Of a stretch of DNA of 64,000 bases, positions 1 through 10,630 are shown one piece after another. A program made the position numbers and the translations under genes. Numbering within the stretch: position 1 is the first letter of the stretch; each line of letters begins with the position of its first letter. The notes beneath the pieces are model-generated. The model was not told the DNA's origin. It was given only the letters and a program-made list of their open reading frames with translations, and made no database searches. Where the stretch lies: assembly GCA_910589415.1 (NCBI GenBank), contig OU342637.1:41570162-41634161 (forward strand), in the 5' to 3' direction. This DNA comes from Malachius bipustulatus. Its lineage: Eukaryota; Arthropoda; Insecta; Coleoptera; Melyridae.

Positions 1-929
1 GTAGGTACTTATTACCTTACTACCTACTACACAGCAGTGATAAGACATATTTTGGTAATTTTGACGAAATAAATTCGCAAGGGGAACATTTAGCACATTT
101 TTAAATTAACACCCTGTTATAACCAGAATACCTCTCAGCTCACTCCTATGGGGACTTATTTCAAACTGTAGAGTAGGAATAAAAATCTCTTGCTTCCAAA
201 CTGTAGGGTAGAATAATTAACAATTGCTTGATTATTTATTAACTCCTGTTGTTTTTATCTTTGATACCCTTAATTAGCTATAGTGAAATTGATTTGTAAA
301 TTAAATCTGGATGAAACGGAACTGAGAATCTGTTTCTATATACTTTTATATTTCACCGGATATATATCATGATTTCATTTGAGGTTATTGCGAAATATAT
401 CTTTCACTGAAAATAGAAGTCAAAGGAAATGGAAATTCGATTATCTAGGTAACTTTCTTGTTTAATTAAGTTAGAACCTGGGATGCTAATCAGGTGAAAT
501 GATCTGAAATATAATCCAGGCGTTCTTTTTCCGGATTCAGCAGGGGAAAGTCTTGACGGATAAAGGAGGAAAATTAACAAAGAATTGTTTCCAATACTCC
601 GATGAATTTCAGCTGTGATGTCGAAACGTGTCCGTTTTGTAATCGAAGTTTTCATGATACAGTGTGTACTATTAAAAAACAACCTTCACCTTTAAATTAC
701 TTTAAATTGGTCCACAAGGTCAAAGTCATTAGTACAGTCAGATGACCCCCATTGTCTTGAACAATTTTAGTCTGCACAATTTTGTTTGTATCTGGCTTAC
801 CAACAGAGATATCCGGGTCCGAAGATTGAAATGACTCACCCTGTATACTGTATTATATGTATAGATTTACCAATACATCAATTTGTTCTTCGGTAATCAA
901 TTTAATTATTTCAGTTGGATGGAACTTTG
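1..929. other. AT-rich DNA without recognisable gene
   Basis: Both strands contain only short, stop-rich frames with no family resemblance. I see no tRNA, no splice-bounded coding segment and no inverted repeat of note. It is best described as unannotated intergenic or intronic DNA. Confidence 0.6.
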
Positions 930-1490
930 TTAGGACCTGGGGCCCTTATTATTCTTCGATGATTTGATAGCATGTTTTACTTCTTCCCTTGTTATAGCGG
1001 GACCAGTCTGATTATCGTCTTCCACTGTCATCTGTTCCTCCCTCTGATCATCAAAGAGATCTTGTATGTACTCTCTCCATCTTTTAAGTTTGTCCTTTGT
1101 GTCATCTATTATGCGACCTTCTCTGAACAAGAGGATAGATATGGTATCTATTTGTACACTTCAGTCCAGCCAGTTCTTTAATCTTTTTATGTAAATTAAA
1201 GTCATCCTGCTTTCCTGTAATTCCTCTAATTCCGTACCATTTTTCTTTAGCTTTTCTTATTTTCTTTCTTATTTTATTACCTATCTATGTTTTTATATGT
1301 CTTGTCATCATTATTTTTAAATAGTCGTCTGTTTTCCATTAGTTGCAGTATTTACCCAGTCATCCAGGATTTTCTTCCTTGAGTTAATTCAGCAATTCTA
1401 TGTTTGGTGATATTATTGCTGTTTAAAGGATTCCCATTTGTTGTTCGGGTCTTCATTGTTGTTCAATTGTATCTTAACAGGTAACGGGCC
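930..1490 (-). pseudogene. Non-LTR retrotransposon fragment (linker and start of reverse transcriptase)
   Basis: Read on the minus strand, several frames together give the stretch that joins endonuclease and reverse transcriptase in LINE ORF2. At about 1200-1260 there is a frame with FNLHKKIKELAG. This runs into KRWREYIQDLFDDQREEQ and then GPAITREEVKHAIKSSKNNK, the usual W..Y...LF / EV..AIK...K..KAPG pattern just before RT motif 1. The catalytic RT core is absent, because the fragment stops at about 930. It needs at least two frame changes and contains stops, so it is dead. I infer a LINE of the endonuclease-bearing group; the clade cannot be fixed. Confidence 0.7.
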
Positions 1491-2716
1491 ATGAAAACAT
1501 TCACAAGATAAACTTGATACTTTATAAGTAAGTAAAGGAATGATTATTATGTGCAAGTTTATAAATTTTTGAAAACCCAGAAATGCTCAGTTCGACAATT
1601 TATTTTTAATAGGAGGTGCAAAATTGATAAATGGGTGAAAAATAAAATATGAAACAACTTTTTCCTGTGACATAAAATATTTCAAAAACTAATGTAGGTG
1701 TTTTGTAATTTTCTGGAAAAATGTAAAATTTTATAGTTATGAAAGTCACGTGACAGCTAGTGGGCGTGTCATTTGACATCATATTCGAAGCAAAAACTAT
1801 TAGCGAAGTCAAAATTTGCCTTCACCGAGAAAGAAAAATATTTCCCATATGATGCGGACTTTGTGTGTGACAAGGTATATAAATCTTTCTGATGAATCAC
1901 GTGGACGTAGAATTGCACAGTTAGTTGCAAGTAGAATGATTTTTTTCACAGGTTGCAGAATGTAATAATCTTATGATTGTCAATGAAAGAAAAGTAAAGT
2001 AAAATATGAAACTAATGGTTATCTCAGAAGCACAAATCTGATTCAACCGGTGTGCGTGAAGACATATCCCAAACGTCGAACTTTGAATCTTATAATTTCA
2101 GTAGGTAGGCACTTTATAAATTAGTTTTGTGACTTGTAAAATCATTGCATGTGTATTATTTGCCCGAACACTGAGATATCAAAATCAAACTGAGATGATT
2201 CAAACCAAATTTAATCAACACTTCTAGCAACGTATAAACGAACGTGACATTTTGCTGCGATCCGGCTTTATGGACCTTTATGGACCTTTGAGTGAGTCGG
2301 GTAAATATTTGAATGATTTCCGAATCTGTGATGCTATTATTAAGTGAATCTTCTCTCCTGTGGGATGTGAAGTGTCCTCTAACTGCTGGAATCCATCAGA
2401 AGGCGATCGAGGAGCATCTGAATTGGATTGGAGGTGCATATTTATATTCCTGGCAGCAGCCACTAAGTATATCCGACCCTCCAGCGAGACTATGAATTGG
2501 GGACTCTTTTATTCATTCATAATTATTATTTTATGACGTCAAAGCAGAGAAATACTGGCGCGTTTTTTGCAGAGGAAAAGTACTTACCTATATGTAAGTT
2601 CAATAGGCCGTGTACTTACATTTCTCTACAACTATTTCATGTTCATTATGTTCATTGTGTAATCGTGTTGCTCTCAGTTTAGCAATGATACATATTATAA
2701 TATCGTTCATGTTTCA

Positions 2717-2760
2717 AATGTATAGACATTCATAAACGATATTGAATGTATAGACATTCA
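2717..2760. repeat. 16-bp direct repeat, two copies
   Basis: The sequence aatgtatagacattca occurs at 2717-2732 and again at 2745-2760, with 12 bp between. Each copy is itself partly palindromic (aatgt...acatt-like). No function can be assigned. Confidence 0.7.
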
Positions 2761-3430
2761 AATATGTTAGAATGAACACTCGTCTTCTAGTATCTCTCAT
2801 ATTCTTCAACAGCTGCAACTAATCACAGAGTAGGCGTTTATTACGCCTTGTCATAGATGCATTCGGGAAGTGCGGTGTGTGCGATTCGGGTAATGAACGC
2901 ATCGAAAACTTGTACAAGAAATTTGTATGGTGTCCAAATAATGGAATACCATGCGGTGCAAGCGTGAAGATCGTTTCCAACTATTATTAGTGCTGCAGGT
3001 TCAGATACGATGCGTTTTAACTTTGGAAACCAGAAGTTTGTTGGAACTTAAAATACTTCACAGTCACAGAAAGCAACATGTAAGAGAAAAAAACAATAAG
3101 ACTCATGTAATCTATAAATTTAGATTACTTTATATGCAAGGGATGATTCCTGAAGCCCGTCTCTTTGGCGCCAAGGTAAGCTCTGACCACAGATATTTTG
3201 ATATAAATCTGACACAAAATACTAAGGTTACCCTGTTTGGAGATGTTTTCAAACTCTCGAAAGACCTTCAGTTTCACACACAACACAACTTGTCGAGTGA
3301 TATGCTCCAGATTCTTCTTGAAAAGGACGTGAGAACACGTGAAGTTGAATTTTTTCCTAGTCAGTTTCGAGGCATTACATGCTGTTTGGCAAGGTTGTTA
3401 TTAATATTGTGACACCCTATATGTTGATTT

Positions 3431-3471
3431 GTGAGCGTGGGTGTGTGGGTGGGTGTGTGTGTGTGTGTGTG
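3431..3471. repeat. GT-rich microsatellite
   Basis: An imperfect run of GTGTGGGTGGGTG grades into nine or so perfect GT units. It is an ordinary dinucleotide microsatellite. Confidence 0.9.
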
Positions 3472-3650
3472 ATTGAGTAAAGAATTAGTTACCATAATAA
3501 TTTAGGGTGAGTTTTTTTCACTGAGTCTGGAATCAATTACGATTTCAACTATTATGTATGAAAAAAAAATATACGAATGGTCTTGCTAGAATTTAATACT
3601 AATTAATAATAAAACCATAATAACTTTTTCGCATGATTAGCTTTGTTCTA

Positions 3651-3815
3651 CAGTATGTCCCCGGATCGACTTTAAAAGAGGAAAAACTTTTTTGTTTTTG
3701 ATTTCTCAGAAAATTTCACTCTTGATTATCTGGCCTGCTTGATTTCAAATCCCCAAAACAAAAATTACTTTTAGGTAACTCGAACGGTTTTTGAGATAAT
3801 ATAATTTTTCTTTAA
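3651..3815. repeat. Left terminal inverted repeat of the 3651-5273 transposon
   Basis: This arm pairs with about 5112-5273. Shared blocks include ccccaaaacaaaa and gtaactcgaacgg, with scattered mismatches of about 5-10 percent. Confidence 0.8.
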
Positions 3816-3934
3816 TAATTGAAATTTTTTTCAAATGTAATTTAATTTTTTCTGAAGAAATTCAAATAATCGTAACATGAAACAAAAATTGTCAAAAAGG
3901 ACAACTATTAATTTTCTATTTGAATAATCCTCCT

Positions 3935-4900
3935 TTAGCGAGCTCTAAATTCATTGAAACTGCGTCTTATTTCTTCAATTGACAAGGACTGAACTGCATT
4001 TCGTATCCTATTTTTTAATTCCTCTTCATTATTGTCTAATGGCTCACTGTAGACAATTTGTTTTAAACGACCCCACAGATAAAAATCCATTATTGTGAGA
4101 TCAGGACTTCTCGGTGGCCATAAAATGGGACCATCTCTTCCTATCCAGTTGTCCTGAAACTCTGTATTGAGCCACTGGCGAACAGTTATGGCATAATGAG
4201 CAGGACACCCATCTTGCTGGAGAAACATTTCCATTCTGTAGTTTATTGGCAATTCATCCAGTTAATCACTAAAAAATTTTGTAGCATTTCCAAATATGAA
4301 TTACGGTTTAATTTTGATCAAAAAAATAGGGGCCAATAATTCCATGATACGAAACCGCACACCACACATTAACTTTTTTTGAAATATTGTCTGCGACAAG
4401 CAATTCTGAAATTTGGATTCGTCTCACACCAGTACCGGCAATGTTGCGAGGAAACTACTCCGTTGGTTGAAAATGTTTATTCATCAGAGAACATAATGCG
4501 TTTGTGAAAATTTGGATCTTCCAAAACTTTACTGCCCATATCTAAACAAAAATACAGACGTTTGGTTTCATCCCCGTTTTCTAAAGTTTGCCTAAATTGT
4601 GGTTTGAAAGGTAAAATTTTGTTCTCTTCGAAAATTCTTTGCAAATGAGATTTACTTATCCCAGTTTCTAGTACTCTTCTTCAGAGAGACAATCTTAGCG
4701 CTTCGCTTGCGGAATGAACGGCGAGAACTGAAGCAGCATCATCTTCATCGAGCAACTTCTTCCACTTCTTTATGTTCAAAACCGAGCCTGTTCTTAGGAA
4801 TTTGGTAACCAAATTTTTTTGCTCCGATATGTGAAATGGCAACTGCCGGGTATTTTTCGTTGAATTTTCTAATAACAACTCTGTAACATTCTTTCCCAGT
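3935..4900 (-). pseudogene. Transposase of DD41D-like Tc1/mariner element (broken)
   Basis: Reading the minus strand from about 4880, an N-terminal helix-turn-helix region comes first (LVTKFLRTGSVLN, then LDEDDAASVLAVHSASEALR). A disrupted central part follows, with FHKRIMFSDE carrying the first catalytic Asp, then WCET, NPNFR and a WCAV-like block. The last segment (3935-4252) is open, with the second Asp in LQQDGCPAHYA and the block NWIGRDGPILWPPRSPDLT. I count 41 residues from that Asp to the Asp of IMDFYLWG, which would make the triad DD41D. Stops and frameshifts between 4260 and 4680 make it non-functional. The protein would have cut and pasted this element by acting on its TIRs. Confidence 0.8.
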
Positions 4901-5111
4901 TCCGAAACATTGAATTAGATAAATTCTTTGTTATAAAGTCAACATTATAGCATACAGTAGATTAATTTGCAGTTCAAGTGATTTGTTTATGTTTATGATT
5001 TGTTTGACAACTGCTGTCAGTGTTGTTTTTCAATGAAATCATCTTACCAAGCTTACGTCTAAAAATTACGAAAAAAAATAAGTCCAATTTTTAAAGAAAA
5101 ATTTTGTTATG

Positions 5112-5273
5112 AAGAAAATTGTAATATCTCAAGAACCGTTCGAGTTACCTAAAAAGTAACTTTTGTTTTGGGGATTTAAAATCAAGCAGGCCAGATCATC
5201 AAGAGTGAAATTTTCTGAGAAATCAAAAACAAAAAAGTTTTTCCTCTTTTAAAGTCGATCCGTGGACAAACTA
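5112..5273. repeat. Right terminal inverted repeat of the 3651-5273 transposon
   Basis: Inverted copy of 3651-3815, ending ggacaaacta next to TA at 5274-5275. The terminal three bases differ slightly from the left end (CAGTATG versus TAGTTTG when read inward). Confidence 0.8.
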
Positions 5274-5712
5274 TATATGAGATGGAATATATTTGATGCA
5301 ATGTGCAGTTTAAAAGTAGGTATAAAATTATTAAGTTTTCTTTCTTTTAATTTTCCTTCAAACTGTGGGGTAGATCAGGTCAGGTCAGGTCAGGTCAGGT
5401 CTATCTCCTACAGGTTTATCACCTTGGAATGGATGGTGGTTTATCTCTAAAAAACTGTGGTGGTTTTCGTCCAGTAAGTCTTAGCCTTGGAGCCGGATGG
5501 TTTGGGAAGGGCTATCCCACAATACATAAATTGTGGGCCAATTAATTACTATTTTCAGGGCTGCCGCTGCCCGACAAGGATGACACTTCTAGCTACCTAC
5601 TCAACTGGCTGGTGTCAACCATAGACTATGAAGAAGTGCATAAAATAATTACATGAGATAAGCACCAAAAGTGGCGGGCTTAGGCATGAAAGGTATTTTT
5701 TGTTTGCAGTAA
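5274..5712. other. Stretch without recognised gene
   Basis: Apart from the CAGGT pentamers I see nothing definite. The last 150 bases (from about 5560) may be the 5' part of the adjacent Penelope-like remnant, but no motif proves it. Confidence 0.4.
5376..5401. repeat. CAGGT pentamer tandem repeat
   Basis: Five perfect head-to-tail CAGGT units (5376-5400) plus one further C. AGGTCA half-sites are created by the repetition, but spacing at 5 bp leaves no room for nuclear-receptor dimers, so I treat it as a simple repeat. Confidence 0.9.
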
Positions 5713-6727
5713 ATGCAACAGTCCGATTGGGATTTCGTGGATAAGATCACATACAACTCCATATTTGCCAAGCAAAGATCCACCACTGATAAACAAAAGA
5801 AGAAATATGACCGGTTGATGGGAGCCGAGGGACTTTCGCCTTCTCTTGATATTTCCCGTAGAGTAATCGGACCATCCCTTGACTGCCGAGGAAACAGCCA
5901 TGCTGGCCAAAGAGGGAAACCTCGCAATCACACCTTCCACCCTGCCAGTTGAGGATATAGTCGCCAGTATTGAATCTGGTATGTATAAGGAGCTACTACA
6001 AGACACGCTGAGGAGATTCGTTGCGATTGCTCAAGAATTTTACAGCGATCCAAACCACCAAAAAGCAAAATCACCAGATATGAAAGAGCTGCATTCAGGA
6101 GTCTCAACGCTAACAAAAACATCATTATTCTATCCGCAGACAAGGGAAATGCTACCGCTGTGTTGAATGTCAGAGACTTGCGAGAAAAAGATCAAAAACA
6201 TCTTGACTCCTCAAACATACAAAAAACTTTCTAGACCACACATCACATCCTCCTAAAGACCAACCAGCATCATTTCCGATTAAGATAAACGGCAGATTAT
6301 GAATACCGAAGCCAGGACACCCACACTTTATGGACTGCCAAAGATACACAAACCAAACGTACATCTTCGCCCAATTGTCAGTGCCATTGGTTCCTCAAAT
6401 TATTCTCTGGCCAAATATCTAAACCAACCTGCTGCAGTCACATGTCGGATATACAGAATCCCACATTAGAGACTCTGGTCACTTTATAGAAAAACTTGAA
6501 TCTTTAATCCCTCATTCTCGTCAGATTTGATGTCGGTTCCCCCTTCACGAGGGCCCATCGACGAGCCCTTCAACACATTCAGTGCATCCTTCCTAGGGAC
6601 ATTACCTCTCTCTTCCACCATGTCCTCACCACAACCTATTTTCAGTGGAATGGTGATTTCTATGAACAAAAAGGTGGAGTTGCTATGAGTCCTGTTGTTA
6701 TGCACTTCAACAACATGCACTGCAGGG
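5713..6727 (+). pseudogene. Penelope-like element reverse transcriptase remnant
   Basis: In several plus-strand frames the order of Penelope-like (PLE) motifs is recognisable. First comes KQKKKYDRL, then LAKEGNLAITPSTLPVEDI and IIILSADKGNATAVLN (about 6118-6165). Next is [20 protein letters not shown] (about 6328-6387) followed by [13 protein letters not shown], and finally TTYFQWNGDFYEQK with SPVVMHFN (about 6630-6705). These blocks are distinctive of PLE reverse transcriptases, which lie outside the LTR and LINE groups. Frameshifts and stops split it into at least four pieces. It ends abruptly at about 6727, where a LINE 5' region begins, so the RT catalytic end and the GIY-YIG endonuclease are missing. 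It would have copied element RNA into chromosomal DNA. Confidence 0.8.
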
Positions 6728-7018
6728 AGATCCCTATGACGCAATCCCGTGTCGGGGTTGCTAGTCCCCCATCGGGAGCCTCCCCGGGTGGCGGATATGG
6801 GAAGGTCGTCCATATAGATGACACCTGGGAAATTAAATACCCCGGGGCTGACCAAAACTAGCAAACCAGATGGTAGAGGACATAGAACCCACACAGCCTC
6901 GCCCGGTGCGATACCATCTTTCTGGCTTAGGCGGCGTGAAGTTGCTTTAAAGAGCTGACGTTTTGTTGCTGTGCCAGAGATTCCGGTCCTTGAGGTAAGA
7001 AACAATTAATAAGCATGA

Positions 7019-8103
7019 ATGGCGTTCCCGGGGTTAAAATTTTCCGGAGTTAAAACGACCCCCCATTCTGATCTCCGGGCGGGGACTAATCCAGGGGCAC
7101 ATTCATGCAAGAGAAAGAATAATAACACCTCCAGAATGGAAAAATTTATAGTCGACTTTTGTAATATTAGAGGGTTAAATACGAATATCAATTCAATACA
7201 TCAACATCTTCAGACAAATAAACCTCATATTCTAGCACTGTGCGAAACAAAAGTCCAAGCGTCATCAAGCCCAGTTAATTATTTTTATCCAGGATATGAC
7301 TTTCATTCCCGATTTAGACGTAACTTCGGAATTGGTATTTTTTTCAGAAGTGACCTCTCCTGCCAGCGTGAGGAAGTCTTTGAGCCCCATGACTTTGACG
7401 TCATGTGGCTTAGGATAACAGACCGACAAACAACGAGATTTATCTGTTGTTGATACCGACCACCCAGAGATACACAGTATAGGACACTTTTTTATCCCTC
7501 ACAAAAACTGTTGAATTCATACAGATAAACTACCCCAAAGCTGAGATATCCATCTTGGGTGATTTTAATATACATAACATCAACTGGCTTAAATGCTCAA
7601 ACTTCACTGATGAAGAAGGCCGTGAAGCGGAATCGTTTGCGATCAGCTGTGGTTTTACCCAGCTCGTTGATGAACTAACACGCATTTCCGATCGCGAGGG
7701 AGAATTCGCTAGCCTGTTGGATCTGTTTTTGACCACGAAACCTCAAATGTATACTATTACGGTGAGAGCCCCACTAGGTTCCTCAGACCATAAACTAGTC
7801 TCAATATCTTGTGTCCTACCAATTACTAGTGTTAAAGAAGCAAGTAAACCTCGTATAGTCTGGCACTATAGATCTGCTAAATGGGAAGAACTCAGGGAAT
7901 ATTATCGAGATTTTCCATGGAGGAGTGTTTGTTTCGGCTCTAATGATCCATCTGTTTGTGCTATGGAAGTTGCTCAAGTCATCCTAACAGGCATGGAAGC
8001 CTACATTCTCTTTTCTAAAAAACAGCACTCAAACAGCAAACCTTGGTTCAACAAAAGATGCAAGGAAGCTGTCGCCTCCAAACAACTGGCTTTTCGCCAA
8101 TGA
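7019..8103 (+). pseudogene. LINE endonuclease domain (exonuclease-endonuclease-phosphatase type), broken
   Basis: The first segment runs to 7453 with IVDFCNIRGLNTNINSIHQH, HILALCETKVQ and FGIGIFFRSDL. These are the N..G / L.E / GG.G-type blocks of the APE-like endonuclease. The second segment (7555-8103) carries SILGDFNIHNINW, LLDLFLTTKP and LGSSDHKLVSI, with the catalytic DxN and SDH motifs intact. A stop at about 7453 and a frameshift before 7555 separate them. The enzyme would nick target DNA to prime reverse transcription. Start codon choice is not meaningful because the frame is dead. Confidence 0.8.
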
Positions 8104-8352
8104 TGAGAGAGCCCCGACGGCATAAACCACCACAATTTCATCCTTGCTCGAAACAGATGCAAAGAAATAATAGATCAAACCAAGGAAACTCACAACCAAA
8201 GAATTAGGAACAAACTTATCTCCTGCCCTAACGGTTCGAAATCTTTTTGGTCTGTAACTAAGGCAGTCATCCGGAACTTCACCAGATCCACGATTCCACC
8301 ACTTACACGGACAGATGGGACTATCGCATCCACGGCTACTGAGAAGGCGAAC

Positions 8353-10022
8353 TTGTTGGCGGGAATCTTTTCTTCATACTCTTTCATCCACTTTCATGGA
8401 AGAACTCCGCCAATGATCCCTTCCGTGGAGCCCAAAATGCCAGACATTGTTTTCCGACAATTCCGACAACGTGTCGTAAAGAGCATTATGTTAGCCTTGG
8501 ACCCAAACAAAGCTTCTGGGCCCGATGACGTACCTGTTATCGTACTAAAAAAATGTGCCGCTTAGCTGTCATCTGTCTTCTGTCGACTTTTCAATATGTC
8601 GCAATATGTCGTATAAAAAGGGAATATTTCCTTCTTGCTGGAAATGTGCACGCATCCAACCTATTCCCAAGAAAGGCAAAAAGACTATACCAAGTAACTA
8701 TCGACCAGTGGCACTGCTTTCAGTAATCTCCAAGATTATGGAGAAAGCTATTAATCAACATCGTTTAAAGTACTTGGAAGGAGCTAATATAATCAGCGAC
8801 CGCCAATACGGATTCCGCAAACAGAGGTCAACTGGTGACCTCCTCACTTACGTCACCGAGCTGTGGAACGGCGCAATCGAGCACCATGGGGAGTCTCGAG
8901 GGGTTGCGCTTGATATTTCTAGAGCTTTCGACCGTGTCTGACATGATTGACTGTTGGCAAAACTGCAGGCCTATGGCATGCCCGAGAAATTCTGCTTGTG
9001 GCTTGCAAATTATCTCGAAGATGGTTCATTGCAGGTGGCAGTCGATGGAGTTCTTTCTGAGACCTTTTCCATCAGTGCCGGTGTGCCTCAGGGATCCATT
9101 TTATCTCCGACTCTCTTTCTAATATTTATAAACGACTTGCTTGAAACAACAAAAAATCCAATATACAGTTTTGCCGACGACAGTACCCTCATATCTTCTT
9201 ATACGTTAGATGCGCGAACATCTGCCATCGACGCACAGACTCGCAGGGAACAAGAAGTTGCCATACTTAACAATGACTTGCAAGACATTCTAACTTGAGG
9301 CGATAGAAACCAAGTCCAATTTAATGCTGGAAAAACCCAAGCAGCCATCTTCTCCAAAAAGACCAACGTTTTGGAGCCAGATATCATGATGGCGGGACAC
9401 TCTCTTACCCCAGCGTCATCTCTTCGTTTACTTGGAGTGAGCCTTGGAGCGAACATGTCTTGGCATGACCATGTTGCAGATCTGGGGAAGAGTGCTTCTC
9501 AAAAACTTGGAACACTCTTCCGCACGAACAAATTTTATACACCACAACAGCTTCTCCTCTTATACAAGGCTCAAATCCGACCATCCTTGGAGTGCTGCTC
9601 ACATATTTGGAGCTCAGCTCCTAAACATACTACTCGACTCTATTCAGAAAAGAGCCATCCGCTTGATTGAGGACCCAGCTTTGACAAAAAATTTAGACAC
9701 TCTCGAACATCGAAGAAGAGTAGCTGACCTGAGTCTGTTTTACAAATATTTTAATGGAAAGTGTTCAAAAGACGTGGCCCGCTTGATCCCACCAAGAACA
9801 AGACTGGGCAGAAATACACGTCGAGCCGCAGACGCTAATCCGTATCAGGTTCAGCTCGTTACACCTCGTACCACCCTATATCAGACTTCTTTTATGTATA
9901 GAACCGTATCACTTTGGAATAGCATTCCAAAGGGCGTGTTTCCCGAAGTATACAACCTACAGAGATCCAAGGCCAACGTGAATCGATATCTCCGCTCATG
10001 CACCGCTCCCATAGCGTCATAG
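8353..10022 (+). pseudogene. LINE reverse transcriptase and C-terminal region, broken
   Basis: In order, the RT motifs are KKGIFPSCWKCARIQPIPKK and NYRPVALLSVISKIMEK, then YGFRKQRST, VALDISRAFD, AGVPQGSILSPTLF and the FADDS catalytic box (about 9171-9185), followed by LLGVSLG. The C-terminal part includes IRPSLECCSHIWSS and WNSIPKGVFP. Inactivating changes are visible: a TAG at 8563-8565, a 10-bp tandem duplication at 8592-8611 that shifts the frame, TGA codons at about 8939 and 8948, a TGA where Trp is expected at about 9296, and a frameshift near 9640. Closest in style to Jockey/CR1-group elements. Confidence 0.85.
8592..8611. repeat. 10-bp tandem duplication inside LINE RT
   Basis: The decamer caatatgtcg is present twice in a row. 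Removing one copy would keep the RT frame continuous through CRLFNMS, so replication slippage here is the likely cause of the frameshift. Confidence 0.85.
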
Positions 10023-10066
10023 GGATTTCCCTGCAGTGCATGTGCATTTTCAATAAAAAAAAAAAA

Positions 10067-10630
10067 CGCTCCGAAAGCGGTGCGTCAGCGGTGATGTCGA
10101 TTCATGTTGGCTTTGAATCGTTGCAGGTTACACTCGTCAGGAAACACGCCCTTTGGAATGCTATTCCAAAACGATGCGGTTCTATACATGAAAGAAGTCT
10201 GAAATAGGGTGGTACGAGGTGTAACAAACTCAACCTGATACGGATGAGCATCTGCGGCTCGACGTGTATTTCTGCCCAGTCTTGTTCTTGGTGGGATCAA
10301 GCGGGCCACGTCTTTTGAACACTTTCCATTAAAATATCTGTAAAACAGACTCAGGTCAGCTACTCTTCTTCGATGTTCGAGAGTGTCTAAATTTTTTGTC
10401 AAATCTGGGTCCTTGCTTAGAAATATCTGTAAAAAAGGCTCAGGTCCGCTACCTTTTTTCGATGTTCAAGACTATTTGAATTTTTTGCCAAAGTCGGATC
10501 TCCGATCAAGTAAATGTCTCTTTTCTGGATGGAGTCAAGTAATTTCAGCGTATGTTTAGGAGCTGAGCTGCAAACATGTGAGCAGTACTCCAAGGATGGT
10601 CGTATTTGAGCCTTGTTTAAGATGAGCAGC
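10067..10630 (-). pseudogene. Inverted 3' fragment of the same LINE family
   Basis: The minus strand encodes the LINE C-terminal region, closely matching 9560-10020 of the plus-strand copy: TKNLDTLEHRRRVADLSLFY, LIPPRTRLGRNTRRAADA and WNSIPKGVFP. It is 5'-truncated at about 10630. A short segment (DLTKNLD...LEHR...LSLF, with frayed spelling) appears twice, at about 10325-10400 and 10415-10480, an internal partial duplication. It abuts the poly(A) of the plus copy tail to tail and has no poly(T) tail of its own. Confidence 0.8.

Larger units (their letters stand above)
1491..3650. other. Stretch without recognised gene
   Basis: No protein family is recognisable. The longest open frame (plus strand, 2951-3412, 153 codons) shows no known motif, no good start context and no flanking signals, so I do not call it a gene. 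Small local features are the duplicated 'tatggaccttta' near 2269-2288, a 16-bp direct repeat at 2717-2760 and a GT-rich microsatellite at 3431-3471. Confidence 0.5.
3651..5273 (-). mobile_element. Tc1/mariner-superfamily (DD41D-like) transposon, inactive
   Basis: A 1.62-kb element is bounded by TA dinucleotides at 3649-3650 and 5274-5275, the target duplication of the IS630-Tc1-mariner superfamily. Its ends are cagtatgtcc and the near-complement ggacaaacta. They open roughly 160-bp terminal inverted repeats that share blocks such as gatcgactttaaaagaggaa (left) and its complement (right). The transposase lies on the minus strand and is broken. Long TIRs and a single gene fit the family. The intact ends and TA duplication show a normal insertion that later decayed. 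Confidence 0.85.
6728..10066 (+). mobile_element. Non-LTR retrotransposon (Jockey/CR1-like), near full length, decayed
   Basis: This is a 3.3-kb unit. Its 5' leader is GC-richer than the surroundings (6728-7018, including gggagcctccccgggtggcg). An apurinic-type endonuclease follows, then a linker, a reverse transcriptase and a C-terminal region. A short 3' UTR ends in aataaa merging into twelve A at 10055-10066. No separate ORF1 is evident. The insertion lies directly at the end of the Penelope-like remnant, so it is probably nested in it. Decay is by in-frame stops and a few frameshifts, so it is inactive. Confidence 0.8.

Noticed and set aside
2951..3412. 153-codon plus-strand frame as a possible gene
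   Set aside because: No family motif, no convincing start or splice context, and both strands of the region have similar stop spacing. It could be chance in a 64-kb window.
5376..5401. AGGTCA repeats as a nuclear-receptor response element
   Set aside because: The 5-bp period overlaps half-sites, so dimer spacing is impossible; a simple pentamer repeat is sufficient.
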